DNA of 64,000 nt from Marinomonas rhizomae (GCF_003315485.1 NZ_QNSE01000008.1:1-64000), one strand, 5' to 3'; shown: positions 7,744-17,696, counted from the first letter of the stretch. Numbers and translations: made by a program. Notes: generated by a model not told the origin, from the sequence alone.

Positions 7744-8406
7744 TTGTTGCCTGTTCTGTATTCGTTCAGACGCTGTCCTTATGCAATTAGATCTAGATAT
7801 ATTATTGCCTTGTTGGGGACCTCTGTGCATTTACGTGAAGTGATCTTGAAGTCTAAGCCCTCTGAACTATTATCCTTAGGTGGACGATCAAGTGTACCTC
7901 AGCTTGTTGATGTTGATGGGGTGAGATATCCAGAAAGTCTAGACATCATTTTCTGGGCACTGGCTTGCTCTGATGATAAAAAAGTCGTTAATGAGTTATG
8001 GCCGGCGGACAGTGTTCAAAGAAATCGAATCAAGGCTTGGATAGACTATAACGATCACTTTTTTAAACACTGGTTAGATCGTTATAAGTACGCGAATCGA
8101 TATCCTGAATATAGTGAAGACTACTACCGTAAAAAAGGGGAACTCTTTTTATCCCGTTTGGATAAGCGTTTAAGCGCAAAAAAATTTCTACTCGGAGAGC
8201 AAGTTAGTTTAGCTGATATTGCTGTCTTTCCGTTCATTCGTCAGTTTGTCGCGGTAAATCAAAAATGGTTTGATTCGACTCAATATCATAACGTTAGACG
8301 CTGGCTAGCTAGTTTTGTTAACTCGGAAATGTTTAATTCTGTCGTCATGGTGAAATATCCAGCTTGGCAGGCAGGGCAAAAAAATACTCTTTACCCTGCC
8401 TACTAA
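7744..8406 (+). CDS. Glutathione S-transferase family protein
   Basis: A 220-residue protein with the thioredoxin-like N-terminal domain and all-helical C-terminal domain of GSTs. The N-terminus (LYSFRRCPYAIRSRYII) has the CPY active-site position of omega/beta-like or glutaredoxin-2-like enzymes. SVPQLVDVDGVRYPESLDI has the cis-Pro and the Glu-Ser pair that hold glutathione, and LLGEQVSLADIAVFPFIRQF is the conserved C-terminal helix motif with the capping Asp. The start is a TTG (7744 or 7747), as AGGAGG lies 5 to 8 bases before them and no ATG fits. The substrate is unknown. The gene is convergent with bamD. Confidence 0.85.
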   Translation: MLPVLYSFRRCPYAIRSRYIIALLGTSVHLREVILKSKPSELLSLGGRSSVPQLVDVDGVRYPESLDIIFWALACSDDKKVVNELWPADSVQRNRIKAWIDYNDHFFKHWLDRYKYANRYPEYSEDYYRKKGELFLSRLDKRLSAKKFLLGEQVSLADIAVFPFIRQFVAVNQKWFDSTQYHNVRRWLASFVNSEMFNSVVMVKYPAWQAGQKNTLYPAY

Positions 8407-8416
8407 TTAGAATCAC

Positions 8417-9259
8417 TTATTCAAGTAAGCCAAATGTAACCCAATATAAAAAGCCTGGGTCAGCATCGCTTGGTAGTTTAAGTTCGATGAATTTTCCTTG
8501 GTCATCTATATATGATGTATTTGGGAAATTTTGTTTTAACACGGTAAGATTAGTTAGTGCTAAATCAGGTTGGTTTAAATCCTTATAAGATTGAATGCTA
8601 ATTGCTAACGCTTTTTCTACAGAGCGTGTGCTCGGATAGTGTTGAATGACTTCTTGGCTACGGCGTAGTGCAGAAAGTGGCGCTTTCCTTTTTAGGTAAT
8701 AGTGGGCGACTTGCAGCTCATGACGCGCCACCATTTCGCGTAAATAGTACATGCGTGCTTTTGCGTCGGGAGCATAAGTACTTTTGGGGAAGCGGGAAGT
8801 GAAATCTGCTAACTCATTAAATGCTTTGGCCAGTTCTTTTGAATCCCTTTCGCTTGGGTCTAGATTCAAGTAGCGAGACACTAAGCTTTCAGCGCCTTTG
8901 TAGGTTGATAAAGCACGCATATAATAGGCGTAGTCAATCGAATCGTGGTCTGGGTGGTTTTTAATGAATCGTTCCGCTGATGCATGCGCGGCAATGAAAT
9001 CGCTTGCTTCCATTTGTGCGTAAATTAGGTCTAATTCTGCACGAATGCTGAATTCGCCAAACGGATAGCGAGAGTCTAAATCTTTTAGGTGCTTAATTGC
9101 AGTAGTGGGAAGGTTTTCTTCCAGCGCTTGCTGAGCTTTGTCGTAATAGACACGTTCAGGTAGGTCTGGTTCTTGTACTTGTTTGCTTGAACAGGCAACA
9201 ATGAATAAAGAAAAACTTACTATTCCAGAGAATCGGAGCAACGTGTGATGAAATCCCAT
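8417..9259 (-). CDS. bamD: Outer-membrane assembly lipoprotein BamD
   Basis: A 280-residue TPR lipoprotein of the BAM complex, which folds beta-barrel proteins into the outer membrane. It has a signal peptide with lipobox FIVAC at about residues 19-23 and so should be lipidated at Cys23. TPR-like helices follow, including conserved patches YYDKAQQALEE, RYPFGEFSIRAELDLIY, DYAYYMRAL and RFPKSTYAPDAKARMYYLR, all typical of BamD/YfiO. It is divergent from rluD, the classical arrangement in gammaproteobacteria (yfiO-rluD). The length agrees with or slightly exceeds the 245 residues of E. coli. Confidence 0.95.
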   Translation of the reverse strand: MGFHHTLLRFSGIVSFSLFIVACSSKQVQEPDLPERVYYDKAQQALEENLPTTAIKHLKDLDSRYPFGEFSIRAELDLIYAQMEASDFIAAHASAERFIKNHPDHDSIDYAYYMRALSTYKGAESLVSRYLNLDPSERDSKELAKAFNELADFTSRFPKSTYAPDAKARMYYLREMVARHELQVAHYYLKRKAPLSALRRSQEVIQHYPSTRSVEKALAISIQSYKDLNQPDLALTNLTVLKQNFPNTSYIDDQGKFIELKLPSDADPGFLYWVTFGLLE

Positions 9260-9419
9260 GTATAATCAAAACCTTGATATGGTAGTAGGTAAGCCTCAAT
9301 CGGCATTTTGTAGCGTTATATTGCGAAAGATGATGAAGTGCAAGGCGCTACACGTTTTTTTACATTCAAGCCCAATGATAAAATTATTGAGCTGAAAACA
9401 ACAGACTAAAGTACATTGT

Positions 9420-10403
9420 ATGGCAGAGCGCATAGTAAAAGAAGCCCAAGTTCCATTCGATTTGGGTGGCAACCGTTTCGATCAAATCGCAACAGAATTG
9501 TTTAGCGACTATTCTCGTTCGCGCATCCAAAGCTGGATCAAAGAAGGGGTGTTGAAAGTCGATGGGAAAATCACTAAGCCAAAAGAAAAATTATTTGGTG
9601 GTGAAGTGGTGACCTTAGATATCGTAATCGAAGCCCAAGAAGATCATGAAGCACAAGAAATGGATATTGATGTTGTTTATGAAGACGATGACATCATTAT
9701 TATTAATAAACCTGCAGGCTTAGTGGTTCACCCTGCTGTGGGTAACCGCGATGGCACCTTGATGAATGCAATTCTTCATCATGCACCAGAGACGGCTCAT
9801 ATTCCACGTGCTGGTATTGTGCATCGTTTAGATAAAGAAACCACTGGCTTAATGGTGGTTGCCAAGACCTTGGCTGCGCAAACAGATCTTGTGACACAAT
9901 TACAAGAGCGCAGCATGGGACGTGAGTATGAAGCAATTTCTATAGGCGTAATGACGGGCGGTGGCGTAGTTGATGAACCAATTGGTCGTCACCCTCATAA
10001 CCGCCAAAAGCAAGCAGTAGAGCCTGTTAATGGCAAAGATGCGGTAACGCATTATCGCTTGGTTGAGCGCTTTAAAAATCATACCCACATACGATTGAAG
10101 TTAGAGACAGGACGCACCCATCAGATTCGTGTTCATATGGCCTTCATTCAATATCCGTTGGTGGGTGATCCTCAATACGGAGGACGTCTTAAAATGCCAA
10201 AGGCTTGCTCCCCTGAATTGCAAGATGAGTTGCGTCATTTTCGTCGTCAGGCATTGCATGCTAAGAAGCTAGAGCTTTCTCATCCGGTTACGGGAGAGTG
10301 GATGCAATGGGAAATTGATTTGCCAGATGATATGAAGAAATTATTGGATGCGCTTAAAAAGGATACGGTTGAGTCTGGCAGTAATGACTCAGAGTATTTC
10401 TAA
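9420..10403 (+). CDS. rluD: 23S rRNA pseudouridine(1911/1915/1917) synthase RluD
   Basis: A 327-residue RluA-family enzyme that isomerises three uridines in helix 69 of 23S rRNA. The N-terminal S4 RNA-binding domain (about residues 18-75) precedes the catalytic domain. The motif HRLDKETTGLMVVAKT near residue 138 carries the catalytic aspartate, and ETGRTHQIRVHM is the second conserved RluA motif. The gene is divergent from bamD and followed by pgeF, as in many gammaproteobacteria. The ATG at 9420 gives the standard N-terminus. Confidence 0.96.
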   Translation: MAERIVKEAQVPFDLGGNRFDQIATELFSDYSRSRIQSWIKEGVLKVDGKITKPKEKLFGGEVVTLDIVIEAQEDHEAQEMDIDVVYEDDDIIIINKPAGLVVHPAVGNRDGTLMNAILHHAPETAHIPRAGIVHRLDKETTGLMVVAKTLAAQTDLVTQLQERSMGREYEAISIGVMTGGGVVDEPIGRHPHNRQKQAVEPVNGKDAVTHYRLVERFKNHTHIRLKLETGRTHQIRVHMAFIQYPLVGDPQYGGRLKMPKACSPELQDELRHFRRQALHAKKLELSHPVTGEWMQWEIDLPDDMKKLLDALKKDTVESGSNDSEYF

Positions 10404-10420
10404 TTTAATAGTGTTATAGG

Positions 10421-10444
10421 GGCAGCTTCGGCTGCCTTTTTATT
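10421..10444 (+). terminator. Terminator after rluD
   Basis: A ggcagc / gctgcc stem capped by a UUCG tetraloop is followed by TTTTTATTTT. Because pgeF follows closely, some read-through or a separate pgeF promoter is implied. Confidence 0.8.
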
Positions 10445-10532
10445 TTATAGAGACCTTTGCATGGCTATTTTTCCTTGCCTTGGTTTCACTTATAGCTTCG
10501 TTTAAGCGTCTCTTCAACTCTCGGAGATTAAG

Positions 10533-11279
10533 ATGTCTTCTAATGCCCTTTCTTATATTTGCCCTACTTGGCCTGCGCCAATTTCTGTTCGTGCTTATGT
10601 TTCCACACGTATTGGTGGGGTTAGTAGTGCACCGTTTGATAGCTTGAACCTAGGTCTTCATGTACAGGATGACCCTGCCGCGGTTCAGCAGAATCGCCAA
10701 GTGTTTGCGTCTCATATTGGTATGCCTGACTCCACAATTTGGCTAACCCAGGTGCATGGTACTGATGTGGTTAGCTTGCCTTGTGAGTCTTTACCAAATA
10801 GTGCTGATGCGGCGGTTTCTAACTTTGCGAATCAAGTTTGTGCTGTACTGACGGCAGACTGTTTGCCAGTCTTTTTCTGCAATCAAGCTGGGACGCAGGT
10901 TGCCGTGGCTCATGCTGGTTGGCGTGGGCTTTGTGACGGTGTTTTAGAATCAACATTAGCGAAGTTTGATGAGCCAAGTCATGTCATGGTTTGGTTGGGG
11001 CCAGCTATTGGGCCAGATGCCTTTGAAGTTGGAGGGGAGGTGCGAGAAGCGTTTATGTCTGTTGCGATGGATGCTGAAGCAGCTTTTAGGCCAGCTCAGC
11101 AACAAGGCAAATGGTTAGGAGATCTTTATTTATTAGCAAAACAACGTTTGTTTACTGCTGGAGTGACGCAGGTTTATGGTGGTGACTATTGTACGCATAC
11201 CGATGAAGCACGTTTTTATTCGTATCGACGCGATGGTAAAACAGGTCGAATGGCATCTGTTATTTGGATTGATGGGTAA
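10533..11279 (+). CDS. pgeF: Purine nucleoside phosphorylase / laccase-domain protein PgeF (YfiH)
   Basis: A 248-residue member of the multicopper polyphenol oxidase / YfiH family. Members have been reported both to act on purine nucleosides and, as PgeF, to correct wrong amino acids in the peptidoglycan stem. The zinc- or copper-binding motifs are seen: TQVHGTDVV (about residue 67), LTADCLPVFF (about 108) and AHAGWRGLCDG (about 125). It follows rluD and precedes clpB, the conserved gammaproteobacterial order yfiO/rluD/yfiH/clpB. An AGATTAAG purine stretch precedes the ATG. Confidence 0.92.
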   Translation: MSSNALSYICPTWPAPISVRAYVSTRIGGVSSAPFDSLNLGLHVQDDPAAVQQNRQVFASHIGMPDSTIWLTQVHGTDVVSLPCESLPNSADAAVSNFANQVCAVLTADCLPVFFCNQAGTQVAVAHAGWRGLCDGVLESTLAKFDEPSHVMVWLGPAIGPDAFEVGGEVREAFMSVAMDAEAAFRPAQQQGKWLGDLYLLAKQRLFTAGVTQVYGGDYCTHTDEARFYSYRRDGKTGRMASVIWIDG

Positions 11280-11297
11280 ATAATGTGCAGCTTTATT

Positions 11298-11325
11298 GAT
11301 GGGTGTCAAAAAAATGACACCCATC
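11298..11325 (+). terminator. Hairpin between pgeF and clpB
   Basis: A perfect 11-bp stem (gatgggtgtca / tgacacccatc) with an A-rich loop. There is no T-run, so it may be a weak terminator or an RNA-stability element. Confidence 0.5.
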
Positions 11326-11327
11326 AC

Positions 11328-11354
11328 CTTGAAAACTCATTTTTAAGGGCTATT
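11328..11354 (+). promoter_or_regulatory. Candidate heat-shock (sigma-32) promoter of clpB
   Basis: CTTGAAA at 11328-11334 is a perfect sigma-32 -35 element. A poorer -10 (gggctatt, consensus CCCCATNT) follows 12 bases later. It lies 50-75 bases before the clpB start, where heat-shock control is expected. Confidence 0.45.
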
Positions 11355-11403
11355 AAGCTTTTAATAGAAATATTCCATCTTATTTTACAGAGGATGTCAG
11401 ATC

Positions 11404-13986
11404 ATGCGTATAGATCGTTTAACCAGTAAATTGCAACTAGCTCTTTCCGATGCTCAATCCGTTGCGCTTGGGCAAGATCATTCCTATATCGAACCACTTC
11501 ATTTGATGATGGCGTTGCTGGATCAACAAGGCGGTAGTACTCGTCCTATTCTTCAACAGGCCGGTATCCCCGTTGCCAAATTTCGTGACAGTTTAAATGA
11601 GTTGTTAACTCGTCTTCCCAAAGTGAATGATCATGATGGCAATGTGCAGATGTCTCCAGAATTGGGGCGATTACTCAATTTAGCGGACAAAGAGGCGCAG
11701 AAGCGAAAAGATCAGTATATCTCTTCTGAACTTGTTTTAATGGCCATGTTTGATGGCAAAGATGATCTTGCCAAAAGCCTCAAGGCGAGTGGTGTGACAA
11801 AAGCGGATATCGCTGTTGTTATTGACAGTATTCGTGGTGGTGATTCGGTGAATGACCCTGATGCAGAAGAAAGTCGTCAAGCATTGGATAAGTATACGGT
11901 TGATCTAACGGCGAGAGCGGCAGAGGGTAAGCTGGATCCAGTGATTGGTCGAGATGATGAAATACGTCGGACAATTCAGGTTTTGCAACGCCGTCGTAAG
12001 AATAATCCTGTTTTGATTGGTGAACCTGGAGTGGGTAAAACCGCTATTGTTGAAGGTTTGGCTCAGCGAATAATTAATGGTGAAGTGCCTGAAGGCTTAA
12101 AGAGCAAGCGTGTTTTATCTCTTGATATGGCGGCTTTAATTGCGGGCGCTAAATATCGTGGTGAGTTTGAGGAGCGTCTAAAAGCTCTTCTGAACGAGCT
12201 GGCAAAACAAGAAGGCCAAGTAATTTTATTTATCGATGAAATCCATACCATGGTTGGTGCAGGTAAGTCAGAAGGTTCAATGGACGCTGGCAATATGCTT
12301 AAACCTGCCCTTGCTCGCGGAGAGTTGCATTGTGTTGGTGCGACAACGTTAAATGAATATCGACAATTTATTGAGAAAGACGCAGCACTGGAAAGACGAT
12401 TCCAAAAAGTGCTGGTAGAGGAACCCAGTGTTTTAGATTCCATCGCGATCTTGCGCGGCTTAAAAGAGCGCTACGAGGTTCATCATGGAATAGATATCAC
12501 CGACGCCGCTATTATTGCTGCCGCCAAGCTTTCTCAGCGCTATATAACAGATCGCCAATTACCGGATAAGGCGATTGATTTGATCGATGAGGCGGGTAGT
12601 CGTATTCGTATGGAGATGGATTCTAAGCCGGAAGATATGGATCGTTTAGAGCGCCGTTTAATTCAATTGAAGATTGAACAAGAGGCGCTTAAAAAAGAAA
12701 AAGATAAAGCATCTAAGCTACGATTAGCAGAGCTAGGTGTTGAGATCGATGGTTTGCAGAAGCAATTTTCTGATTTAGAAGAAATATGGAATGCTGAGAA
12801 AGCCGCGGTTCAAGGGGCTCAAAAGCTCAAAGAAGAGCTTGAATCTGTCCGTCATGAGATGGAGGAGGCCCGTCGTAGTGGAAACTTGGCCAAAATGTCA
12901 GAGCTCCAATACGGCGTGATTCCAATGCTAGAGGCTGAGATCGAAAAAGCCAGTAAAGCCGAAGAAACGACAGAAACACGATTGCTTAAAAGGCGAGTGA
13001 CGGAAGAGGAAATCGCGACCGTGGTGTCTCGATGGACGGGTATTCCAGTGGATAAAATGCTTGAAGGTGAACGCGATAAACTGTTGCGCATGGAAGATGC
13101 GCTGCATGAATCCGTGATGGGACAAGACGAGGCTGTTTTGGCTGTCTCTGATGCGGTTCGTCGCTCTCGCTCTGGTTTGGCTGATCCCAATAGACCCAAT
13201 GGCTCTTTTCTTTTCTTAGGCCCTACAGGCGTTGGTAAGACTGAGTTGTGTAAATCTCTCGCTCGGTTCCTTTTTGATACTGAGCAGGCTATGGTTCGGA
13301 TTGATATGTCTGAGTTCATGGAGAAGCATTCAGTTGCTCGCTTGATTGGTGCGCCTCCGGGGTATGTGGGCTATGAAGAAGGGGGCTATTTGACAGAGGC
13401 GGTAAGACGTCGACCTTATTCTGTACTTCTACTGGATGAGGTTGAAAAAGCGCATCCAGATGTCTTCAATATTCTTCTGCAGGTTTTGGATGATGGTCGA
13501 TTAACTGATGGGCAAGGGCGAACTGTGGATTTTAAAAATACAGTCATTGTCATGACCTCGAACTTGGGCTCGGATCTGATACAAGAATATCAATCTGCTG
13601 ATCAATATGAAGAGATTAAATCTAAAGTCATGGAAGTGGTGGGAACGCATTTTCGTCCTGAATTTATTAATCGTATTGATGAGACCGTGGTGTTCCATCC
13701 TCTAATGAGGTCTCAAATCAAAGGCATTGCAACCATCCAGCTAGCGCACTTGAATGATAGATTAAAAGAGATGGGGATGACGTTAGCATTGACTGAAGCT
13801 GCTGCTGATCAGCTGGCAGAGGTTGGCTATGACCCTGTTTATGGGGCTCGACCATTGAAACGTGCAATACAGAAATGGATCGAAAACCCATTAGCAAATG
13901 AATTGCTGTCTGGAAACTTTGTTGCTGGCGATGATATTGTTGCGGATGCTTTGAATGGGGTTATTTGCTTCGAAAAAGCAAGTTAG
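11404..13986 (+). CDS. clpB: ATP-dependent disaggregase ClpB
   Basis: An 860-residue Hsp100 chaperone that works with DnaK to pull proteins out of aggregates. Domains in order are the Clp-N repeats (about 1-145), AAA+ domain 1 with Walker A GEPGVGKT (about 207) and Walker B ILFIDEIH, the long M-domain coiled coil (about 410-530) that separates ClpB from ClpA and ClpC, AAA+ domain 2 with Walker A GPTGVGKT (about 606), and the C-terminal D2-small domain. The length matches E. coli ClpB (857). A hairpin and a candidate heat-shock promoter lie upstream, and a bidirectional terminator follows. Confidence 0.98.
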   Translation: MRIDRLTSKLQLALSDAQSVALGQDHSYIEPLHLMMALLDQQGGSTRPILQQAGIPVAKFRDSLNELLTRLPKVNDHDGNVQMSPELGRLLNLADKEAQKRKDQYISSELVLMAMFDGKDDLAKSLKASGVTKADIAVVIDSIRGGDSVNDPDAEESRQALDKYTVDLTARAAEGKLDPVIGRDDEIRRTIQVLQRRRKNNPVLIGEPGVGKTAIVEGLAQRIINGEVPEGLKSKRVLSLDMAALIAGAKYRGEFEERLKALLNELAKQEGQVILFIDEIHTMVGAGKSEGSMDAGNMLKPALARGELHCVGATTLNEYRQFIEKDAALERRFQKVLVEEPSVLDSIAILRGLKERYEVHHGIDITDAAIIAAAKLSQRYITDRQLPDKAIDLIDEAGSRIRMEMDSKPEDMDRLERRLIQLKIEQEALKKEKDKASKLRLAELGVEIDGLQKQFSDLEEIWNAEKAAVQGAQKLKEELESVRHEMEEARRSGNLAKMSELQYGVIPMLEAEIEKASKAEETTETRLLKRRVTEEEIATVVSRWTGIPVDKMLEGERDKLLRMEDALHESVMGQDEAVLAVSDAVRRSRSGLADPNRPNGSFLFLGPTGVGKTELCKSLARFLFDTEQAMVRIDMSEFMEKHSVARLIGAPPGYVGYEEGGYLTEAVRRRPYSVLLLDEVEKAHPDVFNILLQVLDDGRLTDGQGRTVDFKNTVIVMTSNLGSDLIQEYQSADQYEEIKSKVMEVVGTHFRPEFINRIDETVVFHPLMRSQIKGIATIQLAHLNDRLKEMGMTLALTEAAADQLAEVGYDPVYGARPLKRAIQKWIENPLANELLSGNFVAGDDIVADALNGVICFEKAS

Positions 13987-14015
13987 TGCTGGTTCTGGTT
14001 GATGACAACAGATAT

Positions 14016-14057
14016 AAAAAATCCCGTTGAACTATAAAAAGCTCAACGGGATTTTTA
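14016..14057. terminator. Bidirectional terminator between clpB and the OMP gene
   Basis: The stem aaaaatcccgttga / tcaacgggattttt has A-run and T-run flanks on both sides. It can therefore end transcription of clpB (plus) and of the convergent outer-membrane protein gene (minus). Confidence 0.88.
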
Positions 14058-14076
14058 TTGGATATTTTAAAGCAAC

Positions 14077-14661
14077 TTAGAAGTCTACAAAGACGCCAAT
14101 GAACGCACCTTTAGGTTCGTACTTGCCCGCTGAATCAAAGTCCTCTGTAACGGTACGATAGCCAGCTTCAAGACCTGCAAATACTAGAGGTTGGTATTTG
14201 ATTTTAAAGGTAGTGTCGTTGATATCTGCGTCGCTGCCGCCTCCTGTTTTTACTTCACCACCAACGGAAAGCGCTGTTCCAGGGAAACTAATATAAGCTG
14301 ATACGTAGGCTAATGGGTAAGTGCCATCAATATTAGAGTTTCCAGCATCATCGATTTTACGGAAAGAGACACCTGCATCTAGGTCTAGCCATAGTAGGCC
14401 ATCTAGAAATTCATAATAAAGTGTGTAGTCGTTATGTGATAGGTCAATGGTTGAAGAGCCAACTTTTTCTTCTAGAGTTTGGTGTTGTAGGCGGAAATTT
14501 GGAATTAAAGGTATTGGGTGTTCTACAGCAATACCGAAGTAGGAATTGAAATCTTCGGCGTCGTTAGTCATAAAAGACCCAGCTTCAGCGGTTAGGCCAA
14601 GGACATCCGCATGAGCTGCGCTAGCTAGTAAGGCAGTAGAAAGTAAGAGAGCTGATTTCAT
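14077..14661 (-). CDS. Outer-membrane beta-barrel protein (TIGR04219-like)
   Basis: A 194-residue secreted protein with a signal peptide (MKSALLLSTALLASAAHA, cleavage after AHA). The mature part is made of alternating hydrophobic/polar strands and ends in Phe (IGVFVDF), the hallmark of a BAM-assembled barrel. The opening DVLGLTAEAG and overall size resemble the TIGR04219 family of small outer-membrane proteins of unknown function; I rely on resemblance only. Downstream it converges with clpB at a shared terminator, and upstream lies the tRNA array. No partner suggests a role. Confidence 0.75.
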   Translation of the reverse strand: MKSALLLSTALLASAAHADVLGLTAEAGSFMTNDAEDFNSYFGIAVEHPIPLIPNFRLQHQTLEEKVGSSTIDLSHNDYTLYYEFLDGLLWLDLDAGVSFRKIDDAGNSNIDGTYPLAYVSAYISFPGTALSVGGEVKTGGGSDADINDTTFKIKYQPLVFAGLEAGYRTVTEDFDSAGKYEPKGAFIGVFVDF

Positions 14662-14776
14662 AATTAGTATCCAAATATCAAGTAAGATAAATTTTTTCTA
14701 ATTATAGGTTGAAGGGAACTAAAATCCAATGAAATAAGGAGAGGATATGACGAATTACGAAGAATATTTACATAGA

Positions 14777-14851
14777 TGGCTGGGGTAGAAGGATTCGAAC
14801 CTACGCATGACGGGATCAAAACCCGTTGCCTTACCGCTTGGCTATACCCCA
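14777..14851 (-). tRNA. glnT: tRNA-Gln (TTG), copy 3 of the array
   Basis: A 75-nt cloverleaf on the minus strand with encoded CCA. The acceptor stem TGGGGTA / TACCCCA, D-arm AGCCAAGCGGTAAGGC, anticodon loop TTTTGAT (anticodon TTG) and T-arm GGTTCGAATCC are all intact. Its sequence is identical to the other two Gln copies. Confidence 0.97.
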
Positions 14852-14861
14852 ATTATCAAGT

Positions 14862-14938
14862 TGGTGGCTATGACTAGATTCGAACTAGTGACCCCATCAT
14901 TATGAGTGATGTGCTCTAACCAACTGAGCTACATAGCC
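14862..14938 (-). tRNA. metT: Elongator tRNA-Met (CAT), copy 2 of the array
   Basis: A 77-nt cloverleaf with encoded CCA. The acceptor stem GGCTATG / CATAGCC and anticodon loop CTCATAA (anticodon CAT) are seen, with D-arm AGCTCAGTTGGTTAGAGC. The paired first base of the acceptor stem and the body sequence fit elongator rather than initiator tRNA-Met. Confidence 0.96.
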
Positions 14939-14964
14939 TTAACTGTATTACTAAAATATATCGA

Positions 14965-15039
14965 TGGCTGGGGTAGAAGGATTCGAACCTACGCATGACG
15001 GGATCAAAACCCGTTGCCTTACCGCTTGGCTATACCCCA
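14965..15039 (-). tRNA. glnT: tRNA-Gln (TTG), copy 2 of the array
   Basis: Identical in sequence to the tRNA-Gln at 14777-14851: 75 nt, anticodon TTG, CCA encoded. The start-to-start distance to that copy is 188 bases. Confidence 0.97.
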
Positions 15040-15049
15040 ATTATCGAGT

Positions 15050-15126
15050 TGGTGGCTATGACTAGATTCGAACTAGTGACCCCATCATTATGAGTGATGT
15101 GCTCTAACCAACTGAGCTACATAGCC
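15050..15126 (-). tRNA. metT: Elongator tRNA-Met (CAT), copy 1 of the array
   Basis: Identical to the tRNA-Met at 14862-14938, 188 bases away. The 10-base spacers that join each Met gene to its neighbouring Gln gene differ by one base, so the Gln-Met unit was duplicated as a block. Confidence 0.96.
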
Positions 15127-15136
15127 TTTCGTCTGT

Positions 15137-15211
15137 TGGCTGGGGTAGAAGGATTCGAACCTACGCATGACGGGATCAAAACCCGTTGCCTTACCGCTTG
15201 GCTATACCCCA
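15137..15211 (-). tRNA. glnT: tRNA-Gln (TTG), copy 1 (promoter-proximal) of the array
   Basis: Same 75-nt tRNA-Gln sequence as the other two copies. It is the first gene of the minus-strand array. About 115 bases of AT-rich sequence separate it from the end of ychF and should hold the array promoter. Confidence 0.97.
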
Positions 15212-15325
15212 ACAGACTAACTCAGAAACAGTTTATACAAATCGATCTACTGCCTCTGTGGCGCGATATTATTCATATAACCTGTTAATGGGTCAAGTGT
15301 TTTTCGAAAAATGTTTTATTATCTG

Positions 15326-16417
15326 TTAAACATTAAAGCGGAAATGCATTACATCGCCGTCTTTTACTATGTAGTCTTTTCCTTCAAGACGCCATTTACC
15401 GGCTTCTTTGGCACCACTTTCACCCTTGTATTGGATGAAATCGTTGTAGCTGATGACTTCTGCACGAATAAAGCCCTTCTCAAAGTCTGTGTGGATCACA
15501 CCAGCGGCTTGTGGGCCTGTTGCGCCCTGTTTTACTGTCCAGGCACGTACTTCTTTTACGCCCGCTGTAAAGTATGTCTGAAGGCCTAGTAATTCATAGC
15601 CTGCGCGGATAACTCGGTCTAGACCGGGTTCTTCCATGCCCATTTCGCCTAGAAACTCTTGCATCTCTTCTGCGTCTAGCTCAGAAATTTCTGCTTCAAG
15701 CTGATTGCAAATAGGTACGACCATAGCGCCTTCTGATTCTGCTATTTCACGTACTTGATCAAGGTACGGGTTATTTTCAAAACCGTCTTCGGCAACGTTG
15801 GCTATGTACATAGTTGGTTTTGTTGTCAAAAGGTGTAGCGAGCGGACTTCTTTTTTCTGGTCGTCGGACAGTTCCATAGAGCGAACTGGTAGGCCATTTT
15901 CTAAATGTACCTTAATACTTTCTAAGAAAGCTTTATGAGAAATTGCTTCTTTGTTACCGCTTTTGGCATTTTTTGCAGTGCGGAACAGCTGTTTATCGAT
16001 GGATTCGATATCGGCAAAGATCAATTCAAGGTTAATGACTTCGATATCTAGCTTTGGGTTGACATGATTGGAGACGTGGATGACGTTTTCGTCTTCAAAG
16101 CAGCGAACAACATGAGCAATGGCATCTGTTTCACGAATGTTCGCTAGAAATTTGTTTCCAAGCCCTTCGCCTTTTGAAGCGCCTTCTACCAAGCCTGCAA
16201 TATCAACAAACTCCATTGTGGTCGCTAGGACTCGTTCGGGCTTAACTATCTCTGCTAGGGCATCTAAGCGAGGATCAGGCATGGCTACAACGCCTGCGTT
16301 TGGTTCTATGGTGCAGAATGGGAAGTTTTCTGCGCCAATGCCGGCTTTGGTTAGTGCATTAAATAGAGTTGATTTACCAACGTTAGGTAGCCCAACGATG
16401 CCGCAATTAAAACCCAT
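15326..16417 (-). CDS. ychF: Ribosome-associated P-loop NTPase YchF
   Basis: A 363-residue Obg-family NTPase that prefers ATP over GTP (OLA1/YchF) and binds ribosomes; it is linked to oxidative-stress responses. Walker A is GLPNVGKST (about residues 9-17), the switch region has the [20 protein letters not shown] pattern, and the usual GTPase NKxD is replaced by NVAE, as is normal for this ATP-preferring family. A C-terminal TGS domain (about 280-363) is present. It is the last gene of the minus-strand run and follows pth, the conserved neighbour. Confidence 0.97.
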   Translation of the reverse strand: MGFNCGIVGLPNVGKSTLFNALTKAGIGAENFPFCTIEPNAGVVAMPDPRLDALAEIVKPERVLATTMEFVDIAGLVEGASKGEGLGNKFLANIRETDAIAHVVRCFEDENVIHVSNHVNPKLDIEVINLELIFADIESIDKQLFRTAKNAKSGNKEAISHKAFLESIKVHLENGLPVRSMELSDDQKKEVRSLHLLTTKPTMYIANVAEDGFENNPYLDQVREIAESEGAMVVPICNQLEAEISELDAEEMQEFLGEMGMEEPGLDRVIRAGYELLGLQTYFTAGVKEVRAWTVKQGATGPQAAGVIHTDFEKGFIRAEVISYNDFIQYKGESGAKEAGKWRLEGKDYIVKDGDVMHFRFNV

Positions 16418-16442
16418 AGTGAGATTCCTAATAATTAAGTGA

Positions 16443-17027
16443 TTATGCTTTGAAGCTGTGTAGCTGATTCATTACGGCATTCAGGTTGCCGCGAACGATG
16501 TCATCAACATAGCGTAATGATTCGTCGATTGTTTGTTCTATTTTCATATAATCGTCTGGAGCGGCTTTTTTCAGAACATAATTAGCCACTTGGCTTGCGT
16601 GCCCTGGATGACCTATGCCGATTCTTAGGCGACCAAATTCTCGACTGTTCGCCAGCTTGGAAATAATGTCTTTTAATCCGTTGTGACCACCATGCCCACC
16701 GCCTTGCTTTAATTTGACGGTACCTGGAGGGATGTCTAGTTCATCGTGAATAACAAGGATTTCTTCAGGAGGGATTTTATAGAATTGGCATACAGCCTGA
16801 ACCGCTTTGCCGCTTAAATTCATATAGGTGGTGGGAATAAGCAGATAGCATTCTTCACCAGCTATAGAAACTTTACCAAATTGGCCGAAAAACTTTTTTT
16901 CAGCACGAAGAGAGCATTGGCTCTGACGAGCCAATGCTTCAATCCACTGAGCGCCTGCATTGTGGCGAGTGTTCTCGTATTCGCTACCTGGGTTTCCCAA
17001 GCCTACTAATAATCTGAAACCTGCCAC
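16443..17027 (-). CDS. pth: Peptidyl-tRNA hydrolase
   Basis: A 194-residue Pth1 enzyme that releases peptides from prematurely dropped peptidyl-tRNA. Conserved residues are in place: the N-terminal [19 protein letters not shown] carries the active-site Asn and catalytic His, HDELDIPPG carries the catalytic Asp, and [12 protein letters not shown] carries the tRNA-contacting part. The length equals E. coli Pth. It lies between rplY and ychF with gaps of about 20-25 bases, the usual rplY-pth-ychF set. Confidence 0.97.
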   Translation of the reverse strand: MAGFRLLVGLGNPGSEYENTRHNAGAQWIEALARQSQCSLRAEKKFFGQFGKVSIAGEECYLLIPTTYMNLSGKAVQAVCQFYKIPPEEILVIHDELDIPPGTVKLKQGGGHGGHNGLKDIISKLANSREFGRLRIGIGHPGHASQVANYVLKKAAPDDYMKIEQTIDESLRYVDDIVRGNLNAVMNQLHSFKA

Positions 17028-17048
17028 AATACTGCCTTCAATGGGATC

Positions 17049-17627
17049 TTAACGTTTAGCTTTACCGATACGAGCGATAGGTTGGTCATGATCTTCGCCT
17101 TTTAGCAAAGAAACCAACTCTACACCTTCAGGAAGGATAACGTCAGACAAGTGGAAGATTTGATTAAGTTGACCTTCGATCACATCTACTGTTAATACTT
17201 CTGGAAGGTTAGCTGGTAAGCAGCGAACTTCAGCCAATTTAGATTCAACCGTTAAGCGACCACCTTGCTTATTAACACCTTCACTTTTCGCCGCGTTAAT
17301 GAAGCTTAAAGGAATGCGAGTAGTGATTGCTTTATCTGCTTGAGCGCGCTGAAGGTCCATGTGCATTACCGCACCTGTTGCTGGGTGGCGTTGCAATGCT
17401 TTAACTAGAACTTGTTCAGTTTTGCCTTCAACAGTAACTTCAATTAGAGCTGTTAAGAAGCCAGGAGTGCCAACAGCTTTAAGTAGCTCGTTGTCTTTGA
17501 AAGAGATAGAAACTGGAGCAGCTTCTCCGCCATAAATAACAGCTGGCACTAGGCCTTCATTACGAAGGCGGCGGCTCGCACCTTTACCTTCTTGAGTACG
17601 TGCTACGGCATTAATAGATAATGACAT
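17049..17627 (-). CDS. rplY: 50S ribosomal protein L25 (CTC form)
   Basis: A 192-residue L25 with the C-terminal TL5/CTC extension, unlike the 94-residue E. coli protein. The N-terminal part (ARTQEGKGASRRLRNEGLVP) binds 5S rRNA. The beta-rich C-terminal domain (about 100-192) is that of general-stress CTC proteins. It is placed between prs and pth, the standard order. Name: L25/general stress protein Ctc. Confidence 0.96.
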   Translation of the reverse strand: MSLSINAVARTQEGKGASRRLRNEGLVPAVIYGGEAAPVSISFKDNELLKAVGTPGFLTALIEVTVEGKTEQVLVKALQRHPATGAVMHMDLQRAQADKAITTRIPLSFINAAKSEGVNKQGGRLTVESKLAEVRCLPANLPEVLTVDVIEGQLNQIFHLSDVILPEGVELVSLLKGEDHDQPIARIGKAKR

Positions 17628-17696
17628 GGTATTTTCCTAATAAGTAATAAAGTTTGTGCCCAGAAATGCGACCCGTTCCGAGCGTTAGTGTTTGGT

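Noticed and set aside
12063..13319. Long minus-strand frames inside clpB (12063-12443 and 12852-13319)
   Set aside because: They lie fully within clpB, have Ser/Arg-rich shadow composition and no ribosome-binding site.
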